From JALORV01 sp963775635 (GTDB lineage Bacteria; Pseudomonadota; Gammaproteobacteria; Burkholderiales; Burkholderiaceae_F), in assembly GCA_963775635.1 (NCBI GenBank), contig CAVZJO010000016.1, positions 372,001-436,000 on the forward strand: 64,000 nt of DNA, written 5' to 3'. The position numbers were made by a program, and so were the translations under genes. Under the pieces are notes generated by a model. It saw only the letters and a list, made by a program, of their open reading frames with translations, was not told the origin of the DNA and did no database searches. Numbering within the stretch: position 1 is the stretch's first letter; each line of letters begins with the position of its first letter. This document shows positions 36,874 to 49,259 of this stretch, in pieces.

Positions 36874-38562
36874 ATGACGAACGCGGCAGGGGGCACTGTG
36901 GAATTCGACTACATCGTGGTCGGTGGCGGGTCCGGCGGGTGCGTCCTCGCATCGCGTTTGTCCGAGGATCCGCGGCAGACCGTTGCGCTGCTTGAAGCAG
37001 GCGGCGCCAATGACGGCGTGCTCAACCGCGTGCCGACCGGGGCGGCGATCCACATCATGCGCCGCAATGCCTGCAACTGGGCCTTTTCGACGGTACCGCA
37101 GCCGGGGCTTAACGGTCGTGTCGGTTATCAACCGCGCGGTCGCGGCCTCGGGGGTTCGTCGGCCATCAACGCAATGGTCTATCTGCGCGGCCAGCGTGAG
37201 GATTACGACGACTGGGCCGCGGCCGGAGCGCGCGGCTGGAGCTGGGCGGATGTTCAGCCCTACTTCCTGAAGTCCGAGAATAACGAGCGCGGTGCCATCG
37301 GACGTCATGGCGTCGGCGGTCCATTGAACGTCGCCGACCTGCGGTCGCCGCACCCGTTTGCCGAACGATTCATCCAGGCGGGCATCCAGGCCGGTCTTCC
37401 GCGTAACGATGACTTCGCCGGCGAGACGCAGGAAGGCGTCGGCTTCTACCAGGTCACGCAGAAAAATGGCGAGCGGTGGTCTGTTGCGCGCGCCTATCTG
37501 GATCCGGCGCGCTCGCGGTCCAATCTGGCGATCGAGACCGAAGCGCTCGCGACCCGCATCGTATTCGACGGCACGCGCGCGGTCGGGGTGGAATTCGAAC
37601 AGCGCGGGGTGCGGCGCGTGGTGTGCGCAAGGCGCGAAGTATTGCTGTCGGCCGGAGCACTGCAATCGCCGCAACTATTGATGGTTTCGGGAGTTGGGCC
37701 CGCGGATCGCCTGCGCGAACTCGGCATCGCGGTTGTGGCCGACCTGCCGGTCGGACACAACCTGCAGGACCATCTTGACGTGATCATCAATCGACGCGTC
37801 GACAACACCGATCTGCTCGGTCTGTCGCCGACCGGCGCCTACAAGCTGATGCGCGCGATCGGCCAGTGGAGGCGCGAGCGTCGCGGCTTGCTCACCTCGA
37901 ACTTCGCCGAAGCCGGTGCGTTCGTGCGCACTCTGCCGGAGCTGACTCGGCCCGATGTGCAATTGCACTTCGTGATCGGTATGGTCGACAACCATAACCG
38001 CACGTTCCATTGGGGCCACGGCATGAGCTGCCACTCGAGCCCGATGCGGCCGAAGAGCCGCGGTACGCTCCGGCTGGCGTCGACCGATGCGCGCGATGCA
38101 CCGCTGATCGATCCCGGCTTCCTCACGGTCGAAGAGGATCTGCAAACGATGGTGCGGGGTTTCAAGACGGTGCGCCACATCTTCGCGCAGCCCGCGTTCG
38201 CTCCGTTCGGTGGCGGCGACCTCAGCCGCGAGCTGTATTTCGCCGATGCACGGAGCGATGACGAGATCCGCGCAGCAATCCGTTCGCGCGCCGACACGAT
38301 CTATCACCCGGTCGGCACCTGCAGGATGGGCACCGATGCCAATGCGGTGGTCGATCCCGAGCTCAGGGTGCACGGCATCGAGGGTCTGCGCGTGGTCGAC
38401 GCCTCGATCATGCCCTCGCTGGTGTCCGGCAACACGAATGCGCCGGTCGTGATGATCGCCGAGCGCGCAGCCGACCTGATCCGGGGCGCGCGGGCACCGG
38501 TCGATGTACCGACAGCGACGGCAGCACCTCGTGCCGAGGCGGCGGCAATGCCGCTGGCGTAA
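36874..38562 (+). CDS. GMC family FAD-dependent oxidoreductase (choline/alcohol dehydrogenase-like)
   Basis: The 562-residue flavoprotein shows the GMC signatures: the FAD-binding DYIVVGGGSGGCVLASRLSE at the N-terminus, GRGLGGSSAINAMVYLRG near residue 90, GALQSPQLLMVSGVGPADRL, and the catalytic-histidine region YHPVGTCRMG with DASIMPSLVSGNTNAPV near the C-terminus. Members oxidise alcohols such as choline or aliphatic alcohols. The substrate is not determined; no betaine-aldehyde dehydrogenase is adjacent. An in-frame GTG at 36898, preceded by AGGGGG, is a good alternative start and places the FAD motif closer to the N-terminus. It is a single-gene unit upstream of metH. Confidence 0.92.
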   Translation: MTNAAGGTVEFDYIVVGGGSGGCVLASRLSEDPRQTVALLEAGGANDGVLNRVPTGAAIHIMRRNACNWAFSTVPQPGLNGRVGYQPRGRGLGGSSAINAMVYLRGQREDYDDWAAAGARGWSWADVQPYFLKSENNERGAIGRHGVGGPLNVADLRSPHPFAERFIQAGIQAGLPRNDDFAGETQEGVGFYQVTQKNGERWSVARAYLDPARSRSNLAIETEALATRIVFDGTRAVGVEFEQRGVRRVVCARREVLLSAGALQSPQLLMVSGVGPADRLRELGIAVVADLPVGHNLQDHLDVIINRRVDNTDLLGLSPTGAYKLMRAIGQWRRERRGLLTSNFAEAGAFVRTLPELTRPDVQLHFVIGMVDNHNRTFHWGHGMSCHSSPMRPKSRGTLRLASTDARDAPLIDPGFLTVEEDLQTMVRGFKTVRHIFAQPAFAPFGGGDLSRELYFADARSDDEIRAAIRSRADTIYHPVGTCRMGTDANAVVDPELRVHGIEGLRVVDASIMPSLVSGNTNAPVVMIAERAADLIRGARAPVDVPTATAAPRAEAAAMPLA

Positions 38563-38647
38563 CCGTCGGGGAGCGACGCGCAGGGCGTAAGGGGGCGACA
38601 TAAGCTCATGCCGTCGGCGCCTCGATCGATGGAGCCCGGGCCCTAGA

Positions 38648-42418
<3,771 letters not shown>

Positions 42419-42491
42419 CGCGCGTCGCACTTACGACGCAGGCCCAAACTACGCAAACCCGCCACAGGCTCTCGCGCCAACGCGCCGACCA

Positions 42492-43754
42492 ATGCAGCTG
42501 GGGGTCATCGCTGACGACCTGACCGGAGCGACCGACATTGCGGTCAACCTGCGTGCGGCCGGATGGTCGGTCGTGCAAGTCAACGGCGTGCCACGGCCGG
42601 ACCTTGAGGTCGGCGCAGTCGATGCGGTGGTGGTCGCATTGAAGTCGCGGACCATCGCGCCTCGCGACGCGTGCACCATGTCGCTCGCCTCGCTTGCAGA
42701 ATTGCGCCGGCGTGGAGCGAAGCGGATCTACTTCAAGTATTGCTCGACCTTCGATTCGACGCCACGCGGCAACATCGGGCCCGTCACCGACGCGCTCGCC
42801 GATGCACTCGGCGCCGCGCTGGTGCCGACGACGCCGGCATATCCGCGCAACCAGCGCACGGTGTACCGCGGACACCTGTTCGTCGGCGATCTGTTGCTGT
42901 CCGACTCGGGCATGCGCAGCCATCCACTGACGCCGATGAATGACGCCAACCTGGTGCGCGTGCTGCAGGCCCAGACGCCGCAACGTGTCGGACTGATCGC
43001 GCTCGATTGCGTCGAACAGGGGACGGAGGCCGTGCGGCAACGGCTGCAGACGCTGCGCAACGATGGTTGCAGGCATGCGCTGCTGGACGCGGTCGATGCA
43101 CGGCACATTGATGCACTCGGTGCCGCCGTCGTCGATTTCCCGCTGACCGCCGGCGGCGCCGGCCTCGCGAGCGGCATCGCTGCGCACTTGGACGCTCGAG
43201 GATCTTTTCAGCAGGCGAAGCTGCGACGTGTCGAGGGGCCACTGGTCTTCCTGTCGGGCAGTTGTTCGAAGGCCACGCTGGAGCAGTTGGCCGCACTGCC
43301 GCCGGACTGGCCGGTGCGCAGGCTCGATGTCGCGACACTCATTGCTGGCGCAGACGAACCGGCGCAGACCTTGAAGTGGGCCTGCGCGAGTGCCGGCAAC
43401 CTGCCGGTCGTGATCACGGCTTCGGCCGCGCCCGACGATCTCGCGCAAGCGCAGCGGCGTTTCGGTGCGGAGCGTGCCGCCACAGCGGTCGAAGCGGCTT
43501 TTCGACAGCTCGCTGTGGGTCTTGCCAGGAACGGCATACGCCGCTTTGTCGTCGCCGGCGGTGAGACGTCGGGGGCGGTGGTGACCGCGCTCGCGGACGA
43601 ACTCGGATTCCAGGCGCTCGGCATCGGAGCCGAGATCGCGCCGGGCGTGCCATGGACGGTCTCGGTCGACGGCGAGCCGGTCGCGCTGGCGCTGAAGTCC
43701 GGCAATTTCGGCGGCGCGGATTTCTTCGCGCGGGCTGCCGAGGTGGCACCATGA
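42492..43754 (+). CDS. otnK: Four-carbon acid sugar kinase (OtnK-like, DUF1537)
   Basis: The 420-residue protein is a DUF1537-type kinase. It begins MQLGVIADDLTGATDIAVNL and has KYCSTFDSTPRGNIGPV, TPAYPRNQRTVYRGHLFVGD, and the C-terminal nucleotide-binding VVAGGETSGAVVTAL and EIAPGVPW. OtnK kinases phosphorylate 3-oxo-tetronate (erythronate/threonate pathways) before decarboxylation by OtnC. Neither the aldolase OtnC, the dehydrogenase LtnD nor the isomerase OtnI is adjacent, so the substrate is inferred from family only. Its stop overlaps the start of the following lipoprotein gene by four bases. Confidence 0.9.
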   Translation: MQLGVIADDLTGATDIAVNLRAAGWSVVQVNGVPRPDLEVGAVDAVVVALKSRTIAPRDACTMSLASLAELRRRGAKRIYFKYCSTFDSTPRGNIGPVTDALADALGAALVPTTPAYPRNQRTVYRGHLFVGDLLLSDSGMRSHPLTPMNDANLVRVLQAQTPQRVGLIALDCVEQGTEAVRQRLQTLRNDGCRHALLDAVDARHIDALGAAVVDFPLTAGGAGLASGIAAHLDARGSFQQAKLRRVEGPLVFLSGSCSKATLEQLAALPPDWPVRRLDVATLIAGADEPAQTLKWACASAGNLPVVITASAAPDDLAQAQRRFGAERAATAVEAAFRQLAVGLARNGIRRFVVAGGETSGAVVTALADELGFQALGIGAEIAPGVPWTVSVDGEPVALALKSGNFGGADFFARAAEVAP

Positions 43755-44197
43755 GAATGGCTGCAAGCCTCCGCCTTCTGGTCATTGTCGGCGCGCTGCT
43801 CGCGACGCTGCAGACCGCGTGCACGCGCAGCGATCCCGAGAAGGAATTGCGGGCCACCGTCAGCGCGATGGTGCAGGCCATCGAACAGCATCGTGTGGGA
43901 GATGCGCTCGACTCGGTCGCCGACGATTTCACGCGGGAATCCGGCGGCTTCGGCAAGGCCGAAGCGCGCCGGCTGTTGGCGGCGGTGATGTTGCGCAACG
44001 AACGCATCCACCTGAGCGCGGTCGTGACCGAACTGCGTATCGAAGGCACGCGCGCCTTTGTCAAGCTGCGCGTGATTGCCACCGGGGGCGCAGGAATGCT
44101 GCCCGAACGTGGCCAGACCTGGGAGTTCGACACCGTGTGGCGGCGGGACCAGGGACACTGGAGCGTCTACAACGCCGAGTGGCGCGAAGGGATCTGA
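43751..44197 (+). CDS. Small lipoprotein with NTF2-like fold
   Basis: The start at 43751 overlaps the otnK stop (ATGA). The 148-residue protein has a signal peptide ending in the lipobox LQTAC (about residue 24). The mature part has the alpha-beta pattern of NTF2/DUF4440-like proteins: helices ELRATVSAMVQAIEQ, VGDALDSVADDFTRE and a run of strands ending TVWRRDQGHWSVYNAEW. No catalytic residues are recognisable. It probably binds a small ligand or partner at the envelope. It is coupled to the YCII gene downstream by a one-base overlap. The family is low-complexity in annotation, so treat the fold call as moderate. Confidence 0.78.
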   Translation: MRMAASLRLLVIVGALLATLQTACTRSDPEKELRATVSAMVQAIEQHRVGDALDSVADDFTRESGGFGKAEARRLLAAVMLRNERIHLSAVVTELRIEGTRAFVKLRVIATGGAGMLPERGQTWEFDTVWRRDQGHWSVYNAEWREGI

Positions 44198-44493
44198 TGA
44201 AGAGACTTTTCGCGCTGATCCATTCACGTGGGCCGGCATGGAATCATGCGGTTCCGATGGAAGGGCAGCCCGAGTGGGCGGCCCACGCGCAGTTCATGGA
44301 TCAGCTCGTCGACGACGGGTTCATCGTGGTCGGCGGGCCACTCGAGGGGTCCTCAGATGTGCTGCTGATCCTGCGGGCGTCCAGTGCCGAGGAAGTTGAC
44401 CGCAGACTATCGCCCGACCCCTGGAGAAAGGGTGGTCTGCTCGTCGCGAAGCAATGTCTGCCTTGGCGGATTCGCCTTGGCACTCTTGCCTAG
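44197..44493 (+). CDS. YCII-related domain protein
   Basis: The 98-residue protein belongs to the YCII/dimeric ferredoxin-like family. It has the typical pattern: a first strand (FALIHSRGPAWN), the helix WAAHAQFMDQLVDDGFIVVGG and the strand VLLILRASSAEEVDRRL, followed by DPWRKGGLL. YCII proteins form small beta-barrel dimers; a histidine in the helix and the Asp are often considered catalytic, but the reactions are rarely known. The start at 44197 overlaps the lipoprotein stop by one base, so otnK, the lipoprotein gene and this gene form one operon. It converges with the transglycosylase gene, 29 bases away. Confidence 0.88.
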   Translation: MKRLFALIHSRGPAWNHAVPMEGQPEWAAHAQFMDQLVDDGFIVVGGPLEGSSDVLLILRASSAEEVDRRLSPDPWRKGGLLVAKQCLPWRIRLGTLA

Positions 44494-44522
44494 ACTCCCG
44501 ATCGAGTGGAATGGCTGGGCGG

Positions 44523-45830
44523 TCACGCCGGTTGTGCCCGCGGCTTTCTGATGGAGAACTCGAGCGATGCGCGAGCCCAGCGCTGCCGGTGCGCGCGCGG
44601 AAACTCGCGCATCTGCTGCAGCACCCATTCGGCACGCTCGCGCTCCGGTGCGCCGAGTGCGAATTGGGATGCGTGTGCCGCGTGCGGATTGCGCAGGATG
44701 CCGGCGAGCCACGCGGCTTCGATCGGCGTCAGCGCGGCAGGGGCCTTGTTGAAGTACGCCCGCGCTGCCGCTCGCGCGCCGCACAGGCCGGGCCCCCAGT
44801 CGACCGTGTTCAGATAGAGCTCGAGGATGCGCGCCTTGCCCAGCGTGCGCTCCATTTCGACCGCATATAAAAGTTCGCGTAGTTTGCGCGAGACCGTCTT
44901 CTCGCCGCCGGTGAAGAGTGTGCGGGCCAGTTGCTGCGTCAGCGTGCTCGCTCCGCGCTTGGGCCGCTCGGTTGCGAATTCGGCGAGCAGCGCAGCGAGT
45001 TCGTCGGTGTCGTAGCCGGCGTGGTCGTGAAAGCGCTGATCCTCGGCGGCGATCAGGGCCGCCGGCAGGTACGGCCCCATCCGATCGAGCGGCGTCCAGC
45101 GCGACTCGTTGTCGCCCGTGACGATTCGGCGCGGTGCACCGCCGGCCGTGCGACACGACATCGGAAACGTTCCGAACTGCAGCACTTCGGTGCCGAGTCC
45201 GCCGACCTCGAGTCCCGAAGCCTGAAACGCCACTGCACCACGGCCCGTCGGCAGGTCGACCTCGCCTCGCGCCTGCAACTCGCCCTCGATGCGCGTGCTG
45301 CGGGCTTCAGGGACGATGCTCGACGCGCGATACAGGCGCGCGACCTCGGTCGGCGGCAACGTCCAATCGACACGGATCCGGTCGGCGGCGAGTCGGGCGA
45401 TGTAATCGATTCGCACGCCTTGTGCGACCAGCCGGCCTTCAACCAGCGCGCCCGAACGCTCTGCGCGGATTTCGACCCGATCGATCGTCAACGGAACGGG
45501 CACGAGTTCAGCGTGCTGCAGCCGGCAAGGCGCACAGGCAGCGATGAGCGTTTTGCCGTCCCGACCGAATGCGATGCGGCCTACCGGGCTTTCAAGCGTG
45601 TGTCCGTCGAGCAGATGCGCGACGCCCGGCGCGGTCGCCAGCCGGATCAGTCCGGGCACGTTCAGACGGACGGCCCGACCAGCGACGTGGACCTCGGTGG
45701 TCCACGCGCCTGGCGCCGTGGCAAGCACGCCATTGGACAGCACGGCGACGCTGGTCGCACCCACCAGACCGACCACGCAGATCGCTGTCGCGCCGGTGCC
45801 CGCAAGCATGAAGCGCTGCAGCCGGGTCAT
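44523..45830 (-). CDS. GT51 peptidoglycan glycosyltransferase with a unique N-terminal domain
   Basis: The 435-residue protein has a membrane helix (residues 8-30), then about 210 residues of beta-rich sequence of no recognised family, then a GT51 transglycosylase domain of about 170 residues. GT51 motifs are clear: AAEDQRFHDHAGYD with catalytic Glu263, RGASTLTQQLARTLF, KLRELLYAVEMERTLGK with the second Glu (Glu319), and ILELYLN. GT51 enzymes polymerise lipid II into glycan strands at the outer face of the inner membrane. Monofunctional MtgA is about 240 residues, so the extra N-terminal part is unusual; no transpeptidase domain is present. It is the last gene of the exosortase operon, overlapping its upstream neighbour by four bases. 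Confidence 0.9.
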   Translation of the reverse strand: MTRLQRFMLAGTGATAICVVGLVGATSVAVLSNGVLATAPGAWTTEVHVAGRAVRLNVPGLIRLATAPGVAHLLDGHTLESPVGRIAFGRDGKTLIAACAPCRLQHAELVPVPLTIDRVEIRAERSGALVEGRLVAQGVRIDYIARLAADRIRVDWTLPPTEVARLYRASSIVPEARSTRIEGELQARGEVDLPTGRGAVAFQASGLEVGGLGTEVLQFGTFPMSCRTAGGAPRRIVTGDNESRWTPLDRMGPYLPAALIAAEDQRFHDHAGYDTDELAALLAEFATERPKRGASTLTQQLARTLFTGGEKTVSRKLRELLYAVEMERTLGKARILELYLNTVDWGPGLCGARAAARAYFNKAPAALTPIEAAWLAGILRNPHAAHASQFALGAPERERAEWVLQQMREFPRAHRQRWARASLEFSIRKPRAQPA

Positions 45831-46381
45831 CGTGCATCGACCTCGGTTTCGACGGTCGTGATCGCCCACCACGGCCCCCCGCCGTATTGCGCGGACCAGA
45901 ACCACGCAGAAGTGTCGGTCCATGAGCGTCCATCGCTGTCGTGGATGCGTTCGCACACGCGCAGCCGGACTCCATCACGCGCGGCCGCAAAGCAGCTCCA
46001 CTGCTGGCCCTCGTCATTCACGACCGGATGTGGACGGTCGATCGTGTATCCCAGCGCGCGGAAGCAATCGGTCGCCGGATGCAGCTGGCGGGTCGGGCGC
46101 TGTACCTGCCGCAGCACTAGGGCGCGCTGGCCGTCGGTGAAGCGCGCGATGGCGCCGGGAAAGCGCCGCGCGAATCGCTGTTCGAGATCCGACAGCGGCA
46201 ATTGGGTCAGCGGCTGGTCGCGAAAATGCGTGGGCCAGTCGACGCGCTGATCCGCATCGACTGCCTGCACAACTTCCGACTGTGTGGCGCGTCCGAATCC
46301 CGGCCAGCGGGACAGTGGAGCAGCCAAGGGCAGCAGGCCCGCGACCAGCAGGGCGCCGACGTAGAAGGTTCTGACGTTCAT
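45827..46381 (-). CDS. EpsI-like exosortase accessory protein
   Basis: The start at 46381 gives MNVRTFYVGALLVAG; it overlaps the exosortase stop by four bases (ATGA). The 184-residue protein has one N-terminal membrane helix and a periplasmic domain with the sequence HPATDCFRALGYTI (His101, Cys106), recalling the conserved His/Cys pattern of EpsI/DUF3485 proteins that accompany exosortases. Further features are WSCFAA and WAITTVE near the end. EpsI proteins are encoded beside many exosortases, and their role in sorting or polysaccharide assembly is unclear. The assignment rests on context and a weak motif, not on strong similarity. Confidence 0.75.
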   Translation of the reverse strand: MNVRTFYVGALLVAGLLPLAAPLSRWPGFGRATQSEVVQAVDADQRVDWPTHFRDQPLTQLPLSDLEQRFARRFPGAIARFTDGQRALVLRQVQRPTRQLHPATDCFRALGYTIDRPHPVVNDEGQQWSCFAAARDGVRLRVCERIHDSDGRSWTDTSAWFWSAQYGGGPWWAITTVETEVDAR

Positions 46382-47268
46382 CGGGGTCTCCAGGCGATGA
46401 AGAGCGCCAATGGGACGACGGCGCCGCAAAACGCCAGCAGGCCGATCGCTTCATGCGTCCCGGCGGGCCAGTCGACCAGACCGGCCTCGGGGAAGAAGAG
46501 CGCGGTCGCGCGCGCGATGTTGGCGACCAGAACCAGTGTCGCTGCGACCCCGCCGTTGACGAGTGTCCGCCGCGCATCGGCGCGTTGCAGGTACGACAAA
46601 ACGGCTGCGGTATAGCTGCCGAGCCACAGCATGCCGATGCCCGCGCATGGCGCATCGATCAGCACGGTGCTGCCGTGGTGCACGATCGACGCACCGGCGG
46701 CAGTTGCGTCGAGTCCGCCGATCGAAATCAGCAGCGCGCTCGCGTGAGCGACCAGCAGTCGCAGTGGAAAGCCGAGATAGAACTGCAGCGAAGCGACGAT
46801 CGGCAGTGCGAGCAGCAGCAGCAGAACCAGCGGCGTCGCCGGCTGGCGCAACGCGTGCACGAGATAGACCGCGAGTGCCAGCATGGCCAGCGCGGCGGCG
46901 GCAAGATCCGGCAGCACGAGTTCGCTCGCCGCTGCGATCATGGCAAGCGAGGCAGCCGCGACCAACGCAGAGCGCGACGGCATTTCAAACTGCGTGCGGT
47001 CGCGCAGCAGCAACAGGCCGACCGTCAGTGCGGCCAGCACGCCCCACGGCTCGTCGGAACCGTCGACCGTCCGGCGTGCGATGTAAATCCAATGCGGCCA
47101 GAGCGCCACAAGCAGAGCCGCCGGCATCCACCATCCGCGCGGCACGGTGATGCGCTGCCAGCCGATGCGCGGGTGCGGCGCCGTTGTCGCAGGGCCCGTC
47201 GCGACCAGCACGCCGGCGAGCGGCGACGGCATCGTGCGGCCGATGCGCGCGTTCAGTTCAGCCTGCAC
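46378..47268 (-). CDS. Exosortase (XrtA-superfamily transpeptidase)
   Basis: The 296-residue integral membrane protein has about seven transmembrane helices and the exosortase active-site triad: Cys208 in DAPCAGIGMLW, Arg253 in NIARATALFFPE, and His272 in GTHEAIGLLAF. Exosortases cleave C-terminal PEP-CTERM-type signals on the outer face of the inner membrane and pass the protein on. The start at 47268 overlaps the end of the VIT/VWA gene by 16 bases; ATG at 47232 is possible. Its presumed substrate is that very neighbour. The subtype cannot be fixed by eye, but the VIT-type partner recalls the XrtN systems. Confidence 0.9.
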   Translation of the reverse strand: MQAELNARIGRTMPSPLAGVLVATGPATTAPHPRIGWQRITVPRGWWMPAALLVALWPHWIYIARRTVDGSDEPWGVLAALTVGLLLLRDRTQFEMPSRSALVAAASLAMIAAASELVLPDLAAAALAMLALAVYLVHALRQPATPLVLLLLLALPIVASLQFYLGFPLRLLVAHASALLISIGGLDATAAGASIVHHGSTVLIDAPCAGIGMLWLGSYTAAVLSYLQRADARRTLVNGGVAATLVLVANIARATALFFPEAGLVDWPAGTHEAIGLLAFCGAVVPLALFIAWRPR

Positions 47269-49259
47269 CGGTCATCTCCCCGGTTCCGGCGCCGACGCAG
47301 CCACCACACGAGGCCACTCGCGGCCAGCGCCATGGACACGAATTCCGGCTCAGGCGTGCTCGGCACTTCGCCGACCGCCAGCTCGCTGACACCCTGTGGC
47401 AAGGGTTGCGGCTGATCCACGCTGCGCTGTTCGCCGCCCGCATTGCGCACGACACGGTCGACCGCGATGAACGACGTGTAATCGGTCAGCAGGCCGTACT
47501 TCAGGCCGAGCGCGGTGATCTGCGGTGCTGCGGCCGCATCGTGGACGAGCTTCTGGTCGTCGGTCAGCGTTGCGATGCGGCTGCGCGCCCACAGCAGCGC
47601 TAGCGCGCTCGTGTCGTGTTCCGCCAGACGTACGGCGGCGATGTCGATCGACCGCGTGAACGGGCCGTCAGCGGTCCGGCCTTCGATCTCGAGCACGCCG
47701 GCGGGCGCACCGCGGAACTTGCCGCTGATGACCAACGGACGCTGCGCGAACAGGTCCGGTACCTGCGGCGGATCGACGTCGTAGGCATCGAAGCCGCGGA
47801 AGCGGACGCGCACATGGCTGAGCACCGGCGCTTCGACATACGCGCGGAAGCGGTCGGTCTCGACCGCTGCCTGCTTCGGGTCGAGCACGATGAAGGCTTC
47901 GCCGCGACCGGCGCGCGCCAGCCCCTCGATCAGGTGGCGGTTGACCGACGAGCCGATGCCGAAGGCAAAGACGTTGGCCTCGCCGAGGCGAGCGCGCACC
48001 AGTTCCATCGCCTCCTTTTCGATCGACACATAGCCGTCGGTAATGACGACAAAACTGCGCGCACGGTCCGCGTCGGTCGGCAGCGCAAGCGCAGCGCGCA
48101 ACGCCGCCAGCAGTTCGGTCGAACCGCTGCCGCGCTGCCCGTTGATAAAGCGCAGTGCGGCGTCGACGTTGTCGCGCGATGCGGGCAGCGAGCGTGGCGC
48201 TAGCGTCGAATGCCCGCCAGCGAACGGGATGATGTTGAAGGTGTCGGTCGGCCGCAGGTTCGTGACCAGACCGCGCAGCAGCGATTTGGCGGTGTCGAGC
48301 GGGAATCCGTGCATCGAACCCGACACGTCGAGCACGAACACCACGTCGCGCGGCACGATCGCGCTTGCCGGCACGCGCGCAGGCGGCTCGATCATCGCCA
48401 GGAAGAAGTTCTCATCCTTGCCTTCGTGGATCAGCACCCCGGAGGCGATCTCGGCTCCGGTCAGCCGGTACTCGACGACCACGTCGCGGTCGCCGTGCTC
48501 CACGGCCGCTCCGAGTGATGCCCGCACGCTGCGGCTCCCGACACCCTCGACGCTGAAGCGGTGCGTGGGTGAGCGCAGTTCCTGCACCGGCACCGGGCCG
48601 TTGATGTTGAGCGCGAGTGCAAGGGTGGACTTCGGTACGACACCCGCTCGCAGTGTCGGCTGCGCAATCCAGGCTTCCGGCCGGTGGCTCTCACGATCCG
48701 TAGCGCCGTTGTACCTTGGGCCGACGACCGTTGGATAGACGAAGCGGTAGACGCCTTCAGTCGGCACGATCGTTTCGCTGTATCGCATATCTACCGCGAT
48801 CTCGTCGCCGGGCATCACGTTCGCGATCGACATCTGGAACACGTTGGGTCGATGCTGTTCGAGCAGCGAGGCGCTCTTGCCCTGTTTCTTCGCGCCTTCG
48901 TACTCGATGCGCGCGGCCTGCTTCTCGCGGATCTGCGCCTGCACCACGCGGTCACCGACGCGCAGCGTCATGGCCGAGACGGCGGCGCGCGTCGAGGACG
49001 GGAACACGTAGCGCGCTTCGATCGGCTTGTTGCCCTCGTTGCGGTAGCGCTGGACGACGCGCACATCGGCAATGACTCCGCTGATCGTGACCGCAACCTC
49101 GGTCGCCTTCAGCGGCAGCGCATCGACGTCTGACGCGCCGTCGACCACGAAGTACGGCGACTGCGGGCGATCCGGCGGCTGCGCGCCAATCGCCGGGATG
49201 CACGACGCCGCCGCTGCCATCAAGACGAGCGCGCAGCGCGCGAAGCCGCAGGACTTCAT
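47253..49259 (-). CDS. VIT/VWA-domain protein with PEP-CTERM-like sorting signal
   Basis: This 668-residue secreted protein has a signal peptide (about residues 1-26, ending in AIGA), a VIT domain (about 38-175, with VVQRYRNEGNKPIEARYVFP) and a von Willebrand A domain (about 300-470) with the metal-binding DVSGSM at 311-316 and VVITDGYVS. The C-terminus has STPEPEF (634-640), a short hydrophobic helix and RRRR (655-658), the tripartite signal recognised by exosortases. The tail runs eight residues past the arginine cluster, into the exosortase coding overlap. It is very probably the single dedicated substrate of the adjacent exosortase. VIT/VWA proteins bind matrix or partner proteins in a cation-dependent way. 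Confidence 0.92.
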   Translation of the reverse strand: MKSCGFARCALVLMAAAASCIPAIGAQPPDRPQSPYFVVDGASDVDALPLKATEVAVTISGVIADVRVVQRYRNEGNKPIEARYVFPSSTRAAVSAMTLRVGDRVVQAQIREKQAARIEYEGAKKQGKSASLLEQHRPNVFQMSIANVMPGDEIAVDMRYSETIVPTEGVYRFVYPTVVGPRYNGATDRESHRPEAWIAQPTLRAGVVPKSTLALALNINGPVPVQELRSPTHRFSVEGVGSRSVRASLGAAVEHGDRDVVVEYRLTGAEIASGVLIHEGKDENFFLAMIEPPARVPASAIVPRDVVFVLDVSGSMHGFPLDTAKSLLRGLVTNLRPTDTFNIIPFAGGHSTLAPRSLPASRDNVDAALRFINGQRGSGSTELLAALRAALALPTDADRARSFVVITDGYVSIEKEAMELVRARLGEANVFAFGIGSSVNRHLIEGLARAGRGEAFIVLDPKQAAVETDRFRAYVEAPVLSHVRVRFRGFDAYDVDPPQVPDLFAQRPLVISGKFRGAPAGVLEIEGRTADGPFTRSIDIAAVRLAEHDTSALALLWARSRIATLTDDQKLVHDAAAAPQITALGLKYGLLTDYTSFIAVDRVVRNAGGEQRSVDQPQPLPQGVSELAVGEVPSTPEPEFVSMALAASGLVWWLRRRRNRGDDRCRLN

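Noticed and set aside
38563..38647. Possible cobalamin riboswitch before metH
   Set aside because: Only 85 bases are available and no conserved B12-box is visible.
46378..47268. Class GN sortase in place of the exosortase
   Set aside because: The protein has many membrane helices and the exosortase Cys/Arg/His motifs, not the soluble sortase fold with TLxTC.
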